Source of the DNA: Lacipirellula limnantheis | Lineage (GTDB): Bacteria; Planctomycetota; Planctomycetia; Pirellulales; Lacipirellulaceae | Reading direction: 5' to 3' | Length of the DNA stretch: 64,000 nucleotides | Assembly: GCF_007746075.1 (NCBI RefSeq) | Contig: NZ_CP036339.1 | Location: 1,388,856 to 1,452,855 of the forward strand | In this document: piece by piece, positions 1 to 8,967 of the stretch | Numbering within the stretch: position 1 is the stretch's first letter | Layout: each line of letters opens with the position of its first letter | The notes under the pieces: generated by a model | Told to the model about the DNA's origin: nothing | What the model saw: the letters and a program-made list of their open reading frames with translations, nothing else | Databases searched by the model: none | Translations under genes and position numbers: made by a program

Positions 1-795
1 AAACGCAATTCTTACGCCAGGGCAAACCGCGTCCCGGATAAGCTCTGCCAGGGCGGCAATCGTGAGATCTTCGCCCGAGCCGACGTTGATTGTTTCTTCG
101 CCTTCATAGTTGTCCATCAGAAAGAGGCACGCATCCGCCAGATCGTCGACGTGCAGAAACTCTCGTCGCGGCCGGCCGGATCCCCAGACTGCCACCTCCG
201 CGGCGCCGTTGATGCGCGCCTCGTGGAATTTGCGGATCAGCGCCGGGACGACGTGTGAACTGGTGAGATCAAAGTTATCGTTCGGCCCGTAGAGGTTCGT
301 CGGCATCGCCGAAATGAACCGACAGCCATATTGCTTGCGGTAGGCTTCACACGACTTCAAGCCGGCGATCTTTGCCACCGCATAGGCTTCGTTCGTTTTT
401 TCCAAGGGCCCGGTCAGGAGGTATTCCTCTTTGATCGGCTGCGGACAGTCGCGCGGGTAGATGCAAGAGCTGCCGAGGTAGAGAAGCTTTTCGACGCCCG
501 TGCGATAGGCCGCGTGCAGCACAGTCGCGTGGATCATCAAGTTATCGTACAAAAACTCGGCGGGGCGGGTGGCATTCGCTTGAATGCCACCGACGGTGCC
601 GGCCGCGTGAATAACGTGCGCTGGCCGATGTGAGTCGAACCACGAGTCGACTGCCGCCTGCTCGCGGAGATCCAGCTCTGAACGCGTTGCTGTGAGGATG
701 TTCCCAAACCCCGCCGACTTCAGCCGGCGGACAAGCGCCGAGCCGACCATGCCGCGATGGCCGGTGACAAAGATGGGTGCATTGCGGTCGATCAT
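1..795 (-). CDS. fcl: GDP-L-fucose synthase, 3' end outside window
   Basis: This is an NAD-dependent epimerase/reductase of the extended SDR family that converts GDP-4-keto-6-deoxymannose to GDP-L-fucose in the cytoplasm. I translated it from the minus strand. The 265 codons are open to the window edge, so the C-terminus is missing (the family is usually about 310-320 residues). The N-terminal Rossmann glycine motif GHRGMVG is at residues 12-18. The catalytic Ser lies in GSSCIYP and the Tyr/Lys pair in EAYAVAK. The ADP-sugar region [10 protein letters not shown] and the [11 protein letters not shown] segment are typical of Fcl/WcaG. ATG is at 795; no clear Shine-Dalgarno is visible upstream. 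It is the most downstream gene seen in the polysaccharide locus, so the polymer probably contains fucose or a related 6-deoxysugar. Confidence 0.93.
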   Translation of the reverse strand, partial: MIDRNAPIFVTGHRGMVGSALVRRLKSAGFGNILTATRSELDLREQAAVDSWFDSHRPAHVIHAAGTVGGIQANATRPAEFLYDNLMIHATVLHAAYRTGVEKLLYLGSSCIYPRDCPQPIKEEYLLTGPLEKTNEAYAVAKIAGLKSCEAYRKQYGCRFISAMPTNLYGPNDNFDLTSSHVVPALIRKFHEARINGAAEVAVWGSGRPRREFLHVDDLADACLFLMDNYEGEETINVGSGEDLTIAALAELIRDAVCPGVRIAF

Positions 796-908
796 AGCAA
801 CTGAGTATAAGCGACCGGGTAGGGGGAGTTAACGCCCGGGGGCCTCGTTTTGCGCGCGGCGAGGAAATACCGCCCCGGATCAGCGAATCATAACGAATCT
901 GTGGGCAA

Positions 909-1514
909 TTAGGCGCCTGCCGGCGGCTCGCGACGACCCATCTCCCTGGCCGGGACGCCGCCGACAATTTGGGCTGCCTCCACGTCTCGGGCAACGACGC
1001 TGCCGCTCGCCACGAGGGCGTTGGCTCCCACGCGCACGCCGGGAAGGATCGTTGCACGAGCCGCGATCCAGGCCCCGTCTCCAATTCGAATGGGGGCCGG
1101 AAGCAGATCGAATGTTCGGCGGCGATGGTCGTGACTTCCGGTGCAGAGGTACGTCAACTGCGAGATGCAAACATGGTTTCCAATCTCGACGTCGACCATA
1201 TTGTCGAGCCACGACTCCTGCCCGATCCAACAATGGTCGCCTACGGCGAGCCGCCAAGGAAACTTGATGCGCACATGCGGTTTGATGACGACTCCGCGTC
1301 CAATGCGCGCCCCGAACAGACGCAATAGTCGCACCTTGAGACTGCTCACTGGCAGCCAGCCCCCTTCAAAGAAGACCAAGCTGCAGAAGTACCACAGCGT
1401 CCGCACGACGCGACCGCGTCCCGGATCGAAGTTCGAGTTTTCGTAGCCGGATAGATCGACCCATGAAGACGTCGTCTCGGCTGACAAGGGCGGTTGGTGC
1501 ATCTCGGTGCTCAT
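909..1514 (-). CDS. WcaF-like hexapeptide acetyltransferase
   Basis: This 201-residue protein resembles the putative colanic-acid acetyltransferase WcaF, which would O-acetylate a sugar using acetyl-CoA. The C-terminal half, about residues 75-190, shows the imperfect [LIV]GxxxxI hexapeptide rhythm of a left-handed beta-helix (GVVIKPHVRI, IRIGDGAWIAARATILPGVRVG). The conserved LCTGSHDH segment near residue 125 carries the likely catalytic His. The closing IVGGVPAREM is typical of the family. Its ATG directly abuts the stop of the upstream glycosyltransferase (TAAATG), so the two are probably translated together. The acceptor sugar cannot be told from sequence. Confidence 0.88.
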   Translation of the reverse strand: MSTEMHQPPLSAETTSSWVDLSGYENSNFDPGRGRVVRTLWYFCSLVFFEGGWLPVSSLKVRLLRLFGARIGRGVVIKPHVRIKFPWRLAVGDHCWIGQESWLDNMVDVEIGNHVCISQLTYLCTGSHDHRRRTFDLLPAPIRIGDGAWIAARATILPGVRVGANALVASGSVVARDVEAAQIVGGVPAREMGRREPPAGA

Positions 1515-2822
1515 TTACGCCGTCCGCTTGGAATCGCACGTTCGATCGGCGACCGTTGCGAACGGAGCCGGGCCGCGGGCGATCGCGCCGCGATACATCG
1601 CTTCATATCCAGCCGCTAGTCGGTCGCCGTCGAGCCATTGCCGCACAAAGGTCTGTTGCTGAAGGCGCATCGCTTCGGCTTTTGCCGGATTGCCGAGAAT
1701 CTCAGCGATGCTCGCCGCGATGGCTTGAGGAGCGTTCTCAACGATGCTCACCCCTCCTTGTTGCAACTCGCGCCAAATGTCGGTGCCGCGCGTCGTAACG
1801 ACAGGCGCCCCGCAGGCCATTGCTTCCGGTAGCACCAAGCCGAAGTTCTCCTGGTGCGTCGGCAGGACAAACACGTCGGCGGTCTCGTAGAGCGACAACT
1901 TCAATTCGCCGCGGACCATACCTAGAAAAAACGTCTGGTTACCGATCTTGAGCTCCGCGGCGAGTCGAGTAAGTTCGGCGACGTAACGGTCCTCGCCCGG
2001 GCCTGCGATGATGAGCTGGAAATCGGGCCAGCGATCCTGGAGCGAGGCGACGGCCCGCAGCAGCAAATCGATTCCTTTCTTGGGATGGACGCGACTGAGA
2101 AACAGGATCTTGGGCGCAACGGGGCTGAACTGCGGGAAAGTTTGAAAGGCCAACTGCGGACCAGGCAACCGATCGTACGGACTCAGATCAACCAGGCATG
2201 GCTCGACGACGCCTCGATCGCCGACGGGAATGTAATGCGAGGCCTGTAATCTCTCTTCCTCGGCTGTGAAGTGAACGACCGACGCGTCACGAAACAACCG
2301 CCGCCCTCCTAAACGCAAAAGCGCGTGCTTCTTCACGGGCTTGGTACGCATGCAATAGTGGTCGAGCATTCCATGCACGCTCACGAGATAGGGAACTCGC
2401 GCGCGACGGAGCAGTCGCGCAAGCTGATAGTTGCCGGGGCTCCACGGCGTGTGGAGGTGGACAACGTCGGCATCTGCCGCCAGACCAGCGAAGTGCGCGT
2501 GTCCGGCGGCGCCGATCAGTCGTTTGGTTAGTCTGGAGGTCGAGAGCCTGACCAGTTGCGGCTGATCCTTCGCTGCAGAACGCCATTCGGCCGGTGCATC
2601 AGCGTCGTCGCACGTTGCCACGACCACGCGGTGGCCTCGCGACGACATGGCGTCGCACATGTCTACGACCGCTGATACGACGCCCCCCAACTCAGATCGA
2701 ATCGCTTCGATAAAGTGAACGCAACTGAGCGGTTTCGTCGTCGCAGTCTTCGACACGTCAATTCGCAGGTTCGAGAAGCCGGCCGGCGCTAACGTCGCAG
2801 GGGTCGCGGCGCGCGAGACCAC
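1515..2822 (-). CDS. GT4-family glycosyltransferase (first of three)
   Basis: This is a GT-B retaining glycosyltransferase of about 435 residues. The N-terminal acceptor domain contains GGVVSAVVDM and HLHTPWSPG. The C-terminal donor domain holds FLSRVHPKKGIDLLL and the EX7E pair E325/E333 in the segment starting HQENFG. This is the GT4 signature for a nucleotide-diphospho-sugar donor. It acts at the cytoplasmic face in building the repeat unit. The start is uncertain: the coordinate given is a GTG that overlaps the end of the polymerase gene by 34 bases, and the conserved fold begins only at about residue 32 (LSCVHFIEA), so a later start is possible. Donor and acceptor are unknown. Confidence 0.9.
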   Translation of the reverse strand: MVSRAATPATLAPAGFSNLRIDVSKTATTKPLSCVHFIEAIRSELGGVVSAVVDMCDAMSSRGHRVVVATCDDADAPAEWRSAAKDQPQLVRLSTSRLTKRLIGAAGHAHFAGLAADADVVHLHTPWSPGNYQLARLLRRARVPYLVSVHGMLDHYCMRTKPVKKHALLRLGGRRLFRDASVVHFTAEEERLQASHYIPVGDRGVVEPCLVDLSPYDRLPGPQLAFQTFPQFSPVAPKILFLSRVHPKKGIDLLLRAVASLQDRWPDFQLIIAGPGEDRYVAELTRLAAELKIGNQTFFLGMVRGELKLSLYETADVFVLPTHQENFGLVLPEAMACGAPVVTTRGTDIWRELQQGGVSIVENAPQAIAASIAEILGNPAKAEAMRLQQQTFVRQWLDGDRLAAGYEAMYRGAIARGPAPFATVADRTCDSKRTA

Positions 2823-4129
2823 TCCGGGATTTCTCTTGCGTCTCGCGATCGGCCGAAACCCATCGACGTGAAATAAATCAACAGGAACGAGAACACGAAC
2901 CCGATGAGAGCGACGTTTGTAAAGATGGCAATATCGCCGCGCGCGAGCCCCAGAAACTGACCGGTTGAGCAGCCAACGGGCAGGATAATGTAAGGGTTTC
3001 CGGGATTCAGCCGAACCAGTTGGTCGAAGAACCGCGTGAATTGTCCGAAGAAGAAAGCGTAGATGACGACCGCATAGAATCCCCCCTCCGCCCCTGCGTA
3101 GCCAATCACGCCCGGAGGAATCGTAATCACATCCCGGTTGACGCCGCGTAACTTGGCCAAATTTGCGACGTTTTTCGAGAGTGGTTCGGGCTTGCTATCC
3201 CAAAGCACGCGCGGGACCCACCAATATCCCATGTATTTCAAGCTGAAGAGCGGATCATATTTATGATCCCGGGGAAAGGTGTCCAGAATCCAGAGCGCTG
3301 CCGAACCGACCGACTGCCCGCTCAACAGGTCGCTCGTCCCGGCGGAGACATTGGCGCCCTTCATCTGCTGCAGAGTGCCTTGTGCGTCGGTGGAGCTGGT
3401 TTGATGGCTGCGAATTGCCGTGAATGCGCTCACGACGAGCCCCGCAATGAGCACCAGCGGCGTCGCGCTGATCAGCAACTGCGTCGGCGACAGGTTCTTG
3501 GCCCAACGATGGTAAGCCCCCCAAGCAAAGCCTGCCATCACGCTGATCAGCGGTCGACGCGAGTAGAAGCCGCCGAGCGTGACCACCAAACTCACTCCCA
3601 CGACAAACGCGACCAAGATGAGCACGGCAGGATTTACGCGCCGCGCGGCCCAGATCCACCCCGTGACCGCGCACGCCGCTGAGACAAGCGCAATGCAAGT
3701 GTTAATGCTGACGGCGCTCAAAGCCGGGACCGTGTAACCGACGACGCGAAATCCCAGGGCGGCGATGACGATCGAAATGGCGAGGCCCGTCAGCAGCGAG
3801 TCGCTCGCCGTCGCCGGTCCCTTGGTCAGTTTTTGCGCGAACCAATTCGCAATGCCAAAGCGATGATAGCTCAGCAAAAATAGGAGCACGAACAGGTAAT
3901 CGAACATCAAGAACCATTTGGCCGCCTTGCTCGGATCAATGATGTTGAAGCCGGAATAAGATTCCGAGCGCAGAGCCGATGCCGGGCTAACAATCTGGTA
4001 GACGACGAACCCCGCCAGATAGATGTTGCGAATGCTGAATAAATCAACGCTGCGCGTAAGCCCTTGATAAAGCACGAGAATGCCTATACCAACGGCGAGA
4101 ACCCAAAAAAGTGCTATCGTTAATGCCAT
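2789..4129 (-). CDS. Wzy-like O-antigen/EPS polymerase
   Basis: This 446-residue integral membrane protein has roughly ten to twelve hydrophobic segments and a larger hydrophilic loop in the second half, about residues 255-330. That topology, together with its place among glycosyltransferases and a flippase, fits an oligosaccharide repeat-unit polymerase (Wzy or O-antigen ligase type). Wzy proteins share little primary sequence, and I see no diagnostic motif beyond topology. The N-terminus begins directly with a membrane segment, which supports the ATG chosen. Its end overlaps the next glycosyltransferase gene. A ligase or another polytopic EPS protein is the main alternative. Confidence 0.7.
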   Translation of the reverse strand: MALTIALFWVLAVGIGILVLYQGLTRSVDLFSIRNIYLAGFVVYQIVSPASALRSESYSGFNIIDPSKAAKWFLMFDYLFVLLFLLSYHRFGIANWFAQKLTKGPATASDSLLTGLAISIVIAALGFRVVGYTVPALSAVSINTCIALVSAACAVTGWIWAARRVNPAVLILVAFVVGVSLVVTLGGFYSRRPLISVMAGFAWGAYHRWAKNLSPTQLLISATPLVLIAGLVVSAFTAIRSHQTSSTDAQGTLQQMKGANVSAGTSDLLSGQSVGSAALWILDTFPRDHKYDPLFSLKYMGYWWVPRVLWDSKPEPLSKNVANLAKLRGVNRDVITIPPGVIGYAGAEGGFYAVVIYAFFFGQFTRFFDQLVRLNPGNPYIILPVGCSTGQFLGLARGDIAIFTNVALIGFVFSFLLIYFTSMGFGRSRDAREIPEWSRAPRPLRR

Positions 4130-4177
4130 CGCAGCTTTACCGGTCGCCGTGACTTGCTCAACTGAATTTCGACGCGT

Positions 4178-5047
4178 TCATTTCTCTGCGGTGGAATGCG
4201 CAGTTTCAAAGCCGGACCACTGCAGCGACCGCCCGAGCGTTCGCTCCAACAGACCGACGTCGTTTCGAAGCTCTTCTCGCAGAAAGGATAGCGTTTCTTC
4301 AGTGGGCGGGGCGAGTTGGGCCGTTGCTTTCGGCAGAATCAACCGTTGCAGCGCCAATCGCAGTTTGGGCGGGGCCAAGGGCCGCAGCCAACGGCGATAC
4401 GCACTGCTTTGCCTGAACGCGTCCCAGCGGGGCCCGCTGACCGGCTTCCCCTGGCTCTTATTGTAGACTCGCGCCTCGCCTCCGGCCCCATGATCCGCCG
4501 CTAAGCCGAGGAATCCCAACAAGTCAGCCACTGTCTCGGCGCGACGACTGACATAATCCTCAAAACGAATCACGCGAACCCGGTCGGGTCCCAACTGGGC
4601 CAACCAGGGTTCAAGTTGATAGGCGTAGCGACTGTAGTGAATATAGCGAGCGTGTCGGCGCACCTCGCGGTCGATTTGCGGGCCGACAATTCCGTCAACA
4701 TACTCGTGATGATGCTGGCTAATAATCCGGTCGATCGGGTGGCGAACCATGTAGACGGCTTTGAACCCGGCCGGTAGCACGCGCGCGGCACGCTCGACGA
4801 TGCCCTCAGAGTCCGGTCGTTTGGCGTAGCCGGTGGACGCATCGCAGCAAATGGCGCCCTCCGGAGCATTCGCGTAGTTGGCAGCATAGGCGGCCAGCCC
4901 GGCGGGCGTCAGCACGTCGTCGCTGCACAAAGCATGCGGCTCCTTGTCTTGGGCAAGAAACGCTCCCCGGCGGTCGGCGACGTCCATGTACAGGCTGGTC
5001 GTCCCAGCCTTCATGGCGCCGATGATCAAGACGTTGGGAAGCGGCAT
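4178..5047 (-). CDS. PAPS-dependent sulfotransferase (first of two)
   Basis: This 289-residue cytosolic sulfotransferase would move sulfate from PAPS to a carbohydrate hydroxyl. The 5'-phosphosulfate loop is at residues 10-17 (GAMKAGTT). The 3'-phosphate site is VRHPIDRIIS, with the expected Arg102 and Ser110. Length and motif spacing match the NodH/heparan-type Sulfotransfer_1 group. It sits between the Wzy-like gene and a GT4 gene, so the repeat unit or its lipid-linked precursor is the likely acceptor. A second sulfotransferase occurs at the upstream end of the locus. Confidence 0.9.
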   Translation of the reverse strand: MPLPNVLIIGAMKAGTTSLYMDVADRRGAFLAQDKEPHALCSDDVLTPAGLAAYAANYANAPEGAICCDASTGYAKRPDSEGIVERAARVLPAGFKAVYMVRHPIDRIISQHHHEYVDGIVGPQIDREVRRHARYIHYSRYAYQLEPWLAQLGPDRVRVIRFEDYVSRRAETVADLLGFLGLAADHGAGGEARVYNKSQGKPVSGPRWDAFRQSSAYRRWLRPLAPPKLRLALQRLILPKATAQLAPPTEETLSFLREELRNDVGLLERTLGRSLQWSGFETAHSTAEK

Positions 5048-5096
5048 ATCAACACCGGAGAATTTACGAATCGACTGACGTTGAAGTCTCTCTAAG

Positions 5097-6380
5097 TTAG
5101 CCGCCGCTACCGGTCGATGGACTGCCGCCAGCCGCGGCGCCTACGCCGCCCAAGATCGTCGGCGTCGCAGGAGTCGGTTCCACCGGAGGCGGCAGAGGGA
5201 GCAACTGGGAGTGGGCAAGCGCCAAGCGCACCCCCTGCACTGGGTCGCCGCGTCGCCGCCAGTCATCGAGAAGCTTAAGGGACGCCAGTCGCGCGTGTCG
5301 CAATCGATCATCGTCGGCCGTCACGTCGATTAACGCCGCCGCTAGGGCGTCGACGTCTCCCGCGGGAAACGTACTGCCATTCACGCCGTTTCGACATAGT
5401 TCTCCCGCGGCGCCAACGACCTCGCTCGCGATGATCGCCAGGCCCGCCGCAGCTGCCTCGCAAACGACGACAGCCCAGGGTTCGTAACTGCTCGGCAAGA
5501 TGAATACCTCGCCGCAGGTGTATAGGACGGCGAGTTCCTGCGGGTCGTCGATGAAGCCCGTCCACGCGACCCGCTCCGACAAACTGGCAGGCACGCGATC
5601 CCTCAGCTCCGCCTCCAGCGGTCCGCCGCCGATGATGAGCAGATCCCAGTCCGGGCGCTCCGTCGCGATCTTTGCGAAGGCGTCGATCAGCGTGTCGACC
5701 CGCTTCACCGGCGCAAGACGCCCGGAGTAGATGAACCGTCGCCGATTCTTTTGGAGCTGAAACTTTGTTTCAACTCGATCACGGTCCGCGTCGGTGACAT
5801 CGAATATCCGCCGATAGTCGGGCTCGTGCGGCATGAAAAAACATGGCTTCGCCGCGCCGCCGTAAGGTTCAAAGTAGCGCCGACCGTACTCCCCGCATGG
5901 CATCAGTCCGGTCAGATTGCTGACGACCCGACTCAGATAGCGGCGTTTGATCCAGCGCCGCCAACCGGTGACGCGATCCCCGTGAAAATTTGAGTCGGCG
6001 AACATGAAATTGGGGGTGCCTGCCCGCCGACACCAGGAGATCAGACGCAGGAGACCGAGACTATTGCATCCTGCCGTGATGACGGCGTCGACGCGGTGCT
6101 CCTTGAGCCAGCGAATCACTTGACCAGCCTTGCGCCAGTCGTGCCAGATAGCCATTGGCCCCGACTTCCGGCCAGCGGTCTCGCCAGGGCCGAAGACAAC
6201 GGGCCGAATTGAGGGCGGTAAGGCGTGATTCCAAGGCTGCCAATTGTGCTCGTTGAGAAAGACCGACCACAGCTCGACTTCGTCGCCCAGTTCGTCCACG
6301 ATCCGCAGGTGCTGCGCAATCCGATACGGGGACGGTGCGTTGGCGACGATTGTCAGAATGGTCTTTGGGGTGCCGCTCAT
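5097..6380 (-). CDS. GT4-family glycosyltransferase (second)
   Basis: This 427-residue GT-B enzyme has the donor-site motifs FIYSGRLAPVKRVDTLI and an EX7E pair E300/E308 in SSYEPWAVVVCEAA. The reading frame is open further upstream, but I place the start at the ATG at 6380. A good ribosome-binding stretch (GAGGAAGG, about 6 bases before the ATG) precedes it. This choice also removes an overlap with the FkbM gene, which ends at 6401. After the fold ends near residue 390 there is an unusual Pro/Thr/Gly-rich tail (PLPPPVEPTPATPT and following), of unknown role. Specificity is unknown. Confidence 0.9.
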   Translation of the reverse strand: MSGTPKTILTIVANAPSPYRIAQHLRIVDELGDEVELWSVFLNEHNWQPWNHALPPSIRPVVFGPGETAGRKSGPMAIWHDWRKAGQVIRWLKEHRVDAVITAGCNSLGLLRLISWCRRAGTPNFMFADSNFHGDRVTGWRRWIKRRYLSRVVSNLTGLMPCGEYGRRYFEPYGGAAKPCFFMPHEPDYRRIFDVTDADRDRVETKFQLQKNRRRFIYSGRLAPVKRVDTLIDAFAKIATERPDWDLLIIGGGPLEAELRDRVPASLSERVAWTGFIDDPQELAVLYTCGEVFILPSSYEPWAVVVCEAAAAGLAIIASEVVGAAGELCRNGVNGSTFPAGDVDALAAALIDVTADDDRLRHARLASLKLLDDWRRRGDPVQGVRLALAHSQLLPLPPPVEPTPATPTILGGVGAAAGGSPSTGSGG

Positions 6381-6400
6381 CGACGCCTTCCTCGGGCCCG

Positions 6401-7288
6401 TTAAATGTCTTTGCCGAGGATGCAACGGCGAGGCGCGGCCTGTATCTTGCGGAGAGCGGCCTCAACGTCGCGAACGTAGAGCGTGTTTCCCGAAGAGTTG
6501 CGCGGCGCGCCAAGCGGGGTTAGCTCGCGCCGCAACGGTTCGTACCGCATCGGCTGAAAGCCATACTCTCTAATAGTCGTCGCCAGGGCGTCCTCGCTAA
6601 ATCCGTAGCGGTCGCCCGCGCCATTCAATTCGATGAGCAACGAGTTAAGTTGAGGATTCGCCAGCGTTTTGGGGGCGCCCCGCAACACCATCGTCTCGTA
6701 CCCTTCAACGTCGATCTTCATGACAGTTGGAACGTGCTCTATCGAGTCATCGAGCGCGGCCACCGGAACCTCAATGGCGCGATCGTCGACTTCGTCTGCG
6801 GCGAGGACGTGATTCGTGCAGTCTAAACCGGACGTAAATCGCAGCACGCCAGGCTCTGCACCGACGCCTTGGTTCAGAGGATGCACCCGCTCCAGCAAAT
6901 CGTTGACTGCCAGGTTGAGCAGCAACTTTCGATAGGTGGCCGGCACCGGTTCAAAGCAATAGCCCCGAGCACCAGCGACCCCGCATGCGAGCAACGTATA
7001 AGAACCAGCGTTTGCCCCCACGTCTGCGAACCAATCGTGCTCGTCGAGCGCATGCAGCACGTAGGCCATGTCGTCGAACTCATGGAGTCCGCTATAGACG
7101 TTGCCGGTGAGCCCGTGCTCTCCAGGCCCAACGACGAACTGAACTCCGTCAATCCAGTCCACCAGTACCTTGCCCGGTACGAGTCGGCTCCCGAGTTGCC
7201 ACTTGGCGTAGCGCCACACAGCCGCCATCTTGCGATCGCGGTTGATTGGTCCAGAGGTAAGCTTGCGCAGGGTGCGGAGAACAGACAT
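6401..7288 (-). CDS. FkbM-family methyltransferase
   Basis: This 295-residue protein is an FkbM-type class I SAM-dependent methyltransferase, probably O-methylating a sugar of the polymer. Motif I is DVGANAGSYT at residues 89-98. The family hallmark KIDVEGYE is at residues 191-198. Acidic and hydrophobic spacing between them (FEPVPATYRKLLLN) is as expected. It is followed by the GT4 gene after a short gap and preceded by the flippase gene. FkbM-type enzymes are frequent in planctomycete and cyanobacterial polysaccharide loci; the substrate cannot be deduced. Confidence 0.9.
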   Translation of the reverse strand: MSVLRTLRKLTSGPINRDRKMAAVWRYAKWQLGSRLVPGKVLVDWIDGVQFVVGPGEHGLTGNVYSGLHEFDDMAYVLHALDEHDWFADVGANAGSYTLLACGVAGARGYCFEPVPATYRKLLLNLAVNDLLERVHPLNQGVGAEPGVLRFTSGLDCTNHVLAADEVDDRAIEVPVAALDDSIEHVPTVMKIDVEGYETMVLRGAPKTLANPQLNSLLIELNGAGDRYGFSEDALATTIREYGFQPMRYEPLRRELTPLGAPRNSSGNTLYVRDVEAALRKIQAAPRRCILGKDI

Positions 7289-7340
7289 CGTCGTTCACAG
7301 GAGTTGAGGTCAAGCCAGCGGCAGTTTCGATCCCTCTATC

Positions 7341-8915
7341 TTAGGCTGCGTCATGGCGAGGCAACAGCAAGACACGCCGAATTGCACGTCCAACCGGCCC
7401 CGGCATGACCCTGCTCAGTTCGTCGAGATCGTGTCGCAGGAATTGACGGGCTAGTCCTAGGAAGGACAAAGCGTAGGCGGTCGCGGCGACGGCTAACTTG
7501 ACCGGATTGCCGGAACTCGCCGGCAGCAGACTTAGCGCGCCCGCCGCCACGGCGGCCGACGCCAACGATAGCAGCCAGGATGGCAGAAAGGCCCTGAAGA
7601 AGAGAAGGGGACCGATGCCAAACTGCCGAAGCATGATAGCGCAGAGACCGACGCTAAAAATAGTTTGGGCCCCGGCGATGCATGCCGCCAACGCAGTAAG
7701 GCTGCCACCGAACGCGGTGTAAGCCGTCGCCGCGGCAATCATCAGCCAGAGACCTTCGCCGAAGGTGACTAATGCACTCTTCCGAAATTCGCCCCGAGAC
7801 GATAGCGAGGCCGTCAGTAGGTCCGTGAACATGCGCACTGGAGCCGCTGCGGCGAAGATCTGCATTAGAGGAATCGCCGACGCCCATTTGTGATTCCAGA
7901 TTGACTCATCCAACATTTCGACGATAGGGCGAACAGTGACCGCCAGGCCGAGACTGACGGGAGCTGCCACGAACACTAGCATTCGGATCGTCCGCAAGAT
8001 CGCCTTCGACTGCCGATCGGGATCGTCGGCCAATCGGCTCAATGCCGGAAAGAGAACGTGTTGCAGATTCGTTGCGAGCAGCTCGACGATCTGTGTAGTG
8101 ATTTGATAGCCGAAGAAGTACTTGCCGACTAGCGCGTCAGGGGCCAGCCGTCCAAGGACCAAATAGTCGCCATTGCGCGAAAGCCCGCGCGCCATGGCAG
8201 TCCCGATAACCCACAACGAGTTCCCCAACAGCCCGGGCCATTCACGCACGTCGGGCGAACTCCGCCACGGCTTGATCCGCGTTGCGTAAGACGCAGCCGC
8301 CCACTCGAACAGCGTCACCAGCAACAGCGGCAGCACTAACCCCATGACGCCCCATCCCAGCGCCGCAAATCCGATGGCACTGAACTGACGCAACATGAAC
8401 CAGAAAACAGCGATGACGGCGATCGCCTTGAATCGCAAGTCGACGCGCAGCTTCGCGCGTAGCACGGTCGCCGGCGCGCCGAGGGGAAGCGTGCAGGCGA
8501 CGACTCCCAGATACTCCGCCAGTTTGGGCGTCTCGTAAAATTCGGCGATAAACGGAGCCGCAGCCGCCAGCAGTAAACCGCCGCACATCCCAAATGCCAG
8601 ACTCAGCCAGAAAGCGGGGCCTAGCAGGCGGTCAAACTCGTCTTTTCCCCTCTGGATCAGCAGCTGCGGCACGCCGCCGTCTTGAAACACTTTCACTACC
8701 GCCGCGAATGACGCGACAATCGCAAAGTCGCGAAACTGTTCGTCGCTAATCCAACGGCCTAGGAGAAGTTGGGCGATGGCGCCAAAGCACTTTCCTGCGA
8801 CCAGGCTGACCGTCAACCAGGAGAAGCCGCGACCAACGGCCTTTCCCAGCGAGCCCGTCGCAGGTACCGTCGCCGAAGACGTCGGCGGTGGCGGATCGCC
8901 GTGCATCGCAAGCAT
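7341..8915 (-). CDS. Wzx-like polysaccharide flippase
   Basis: This 524-residue polytopic protein has about twelve to fourteen hydrophobic segments and belongs to the polysaccharide-export/MATE-like (MOP) superfamily. It starts with a short Pro-rich cytosolic leader and then GRGFSWLTVSLVAGKCFGAIAQLLLGRW, the usual first helix of this family. It would flip lipid-linked repeat units across the cytoplasmic membrane, between the initiating phosphotransferase (8968-10536) and the Wzy-like polymerase. A second in-frame ATG lies three codons downstream of the one given, and neither has a clear ribosome site. Confidence 0.88.
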   Translation of the reverse strand: MLAMHGDPPPPTSSATVPATGSLGKAVGRGFSWLTVSLVAGKCFGAIAQLLLGRWISDEQFRDFAIVASFAAVVKVFQDGGVPQLLIQRGKDEFDRLLGPAFWLSLAFGMCGGLLLAAAAPFIAEFYETPKLAEYLGVVACTLPLGAPATVLRAKLRVDLRFKAIAVIAVFWFMLRQFSAIGFAALGWGVMGLVLPLLLVTLFEWAAASYATRIKPWRSSPDVREWPGLLGNSLWVIGTAMARGLSRNGDYLVLGRLAPDALVGKYFFGYQITTQIVELLATNLQHVLFPALSRLADDPDRQSKAILRTIRMLVFVAAPVSLGLAVTVRPIVEMLDESIWNHKWASAIPLMQIFAAAAPVRMFTDLLTASLSSRGEFRKSALVTFGEGLWLMIAAATAYTAFGGSLTALAACIAGAQTIFSVGLCAIMLRQFGIGPLLFFRAFLPSWLLSLASAAVAAGALSLLPASSGNPVKLAVAATAYALSFLGLARQFLRHDLDELSRVMPGPVGRAIRRVLLLPRHDAA

Positions 8916-8967
8916 CTCAAGGGGCTAAAAAACGATGCGGCGCAGAAGGTGGATGTCAACGATCGGA

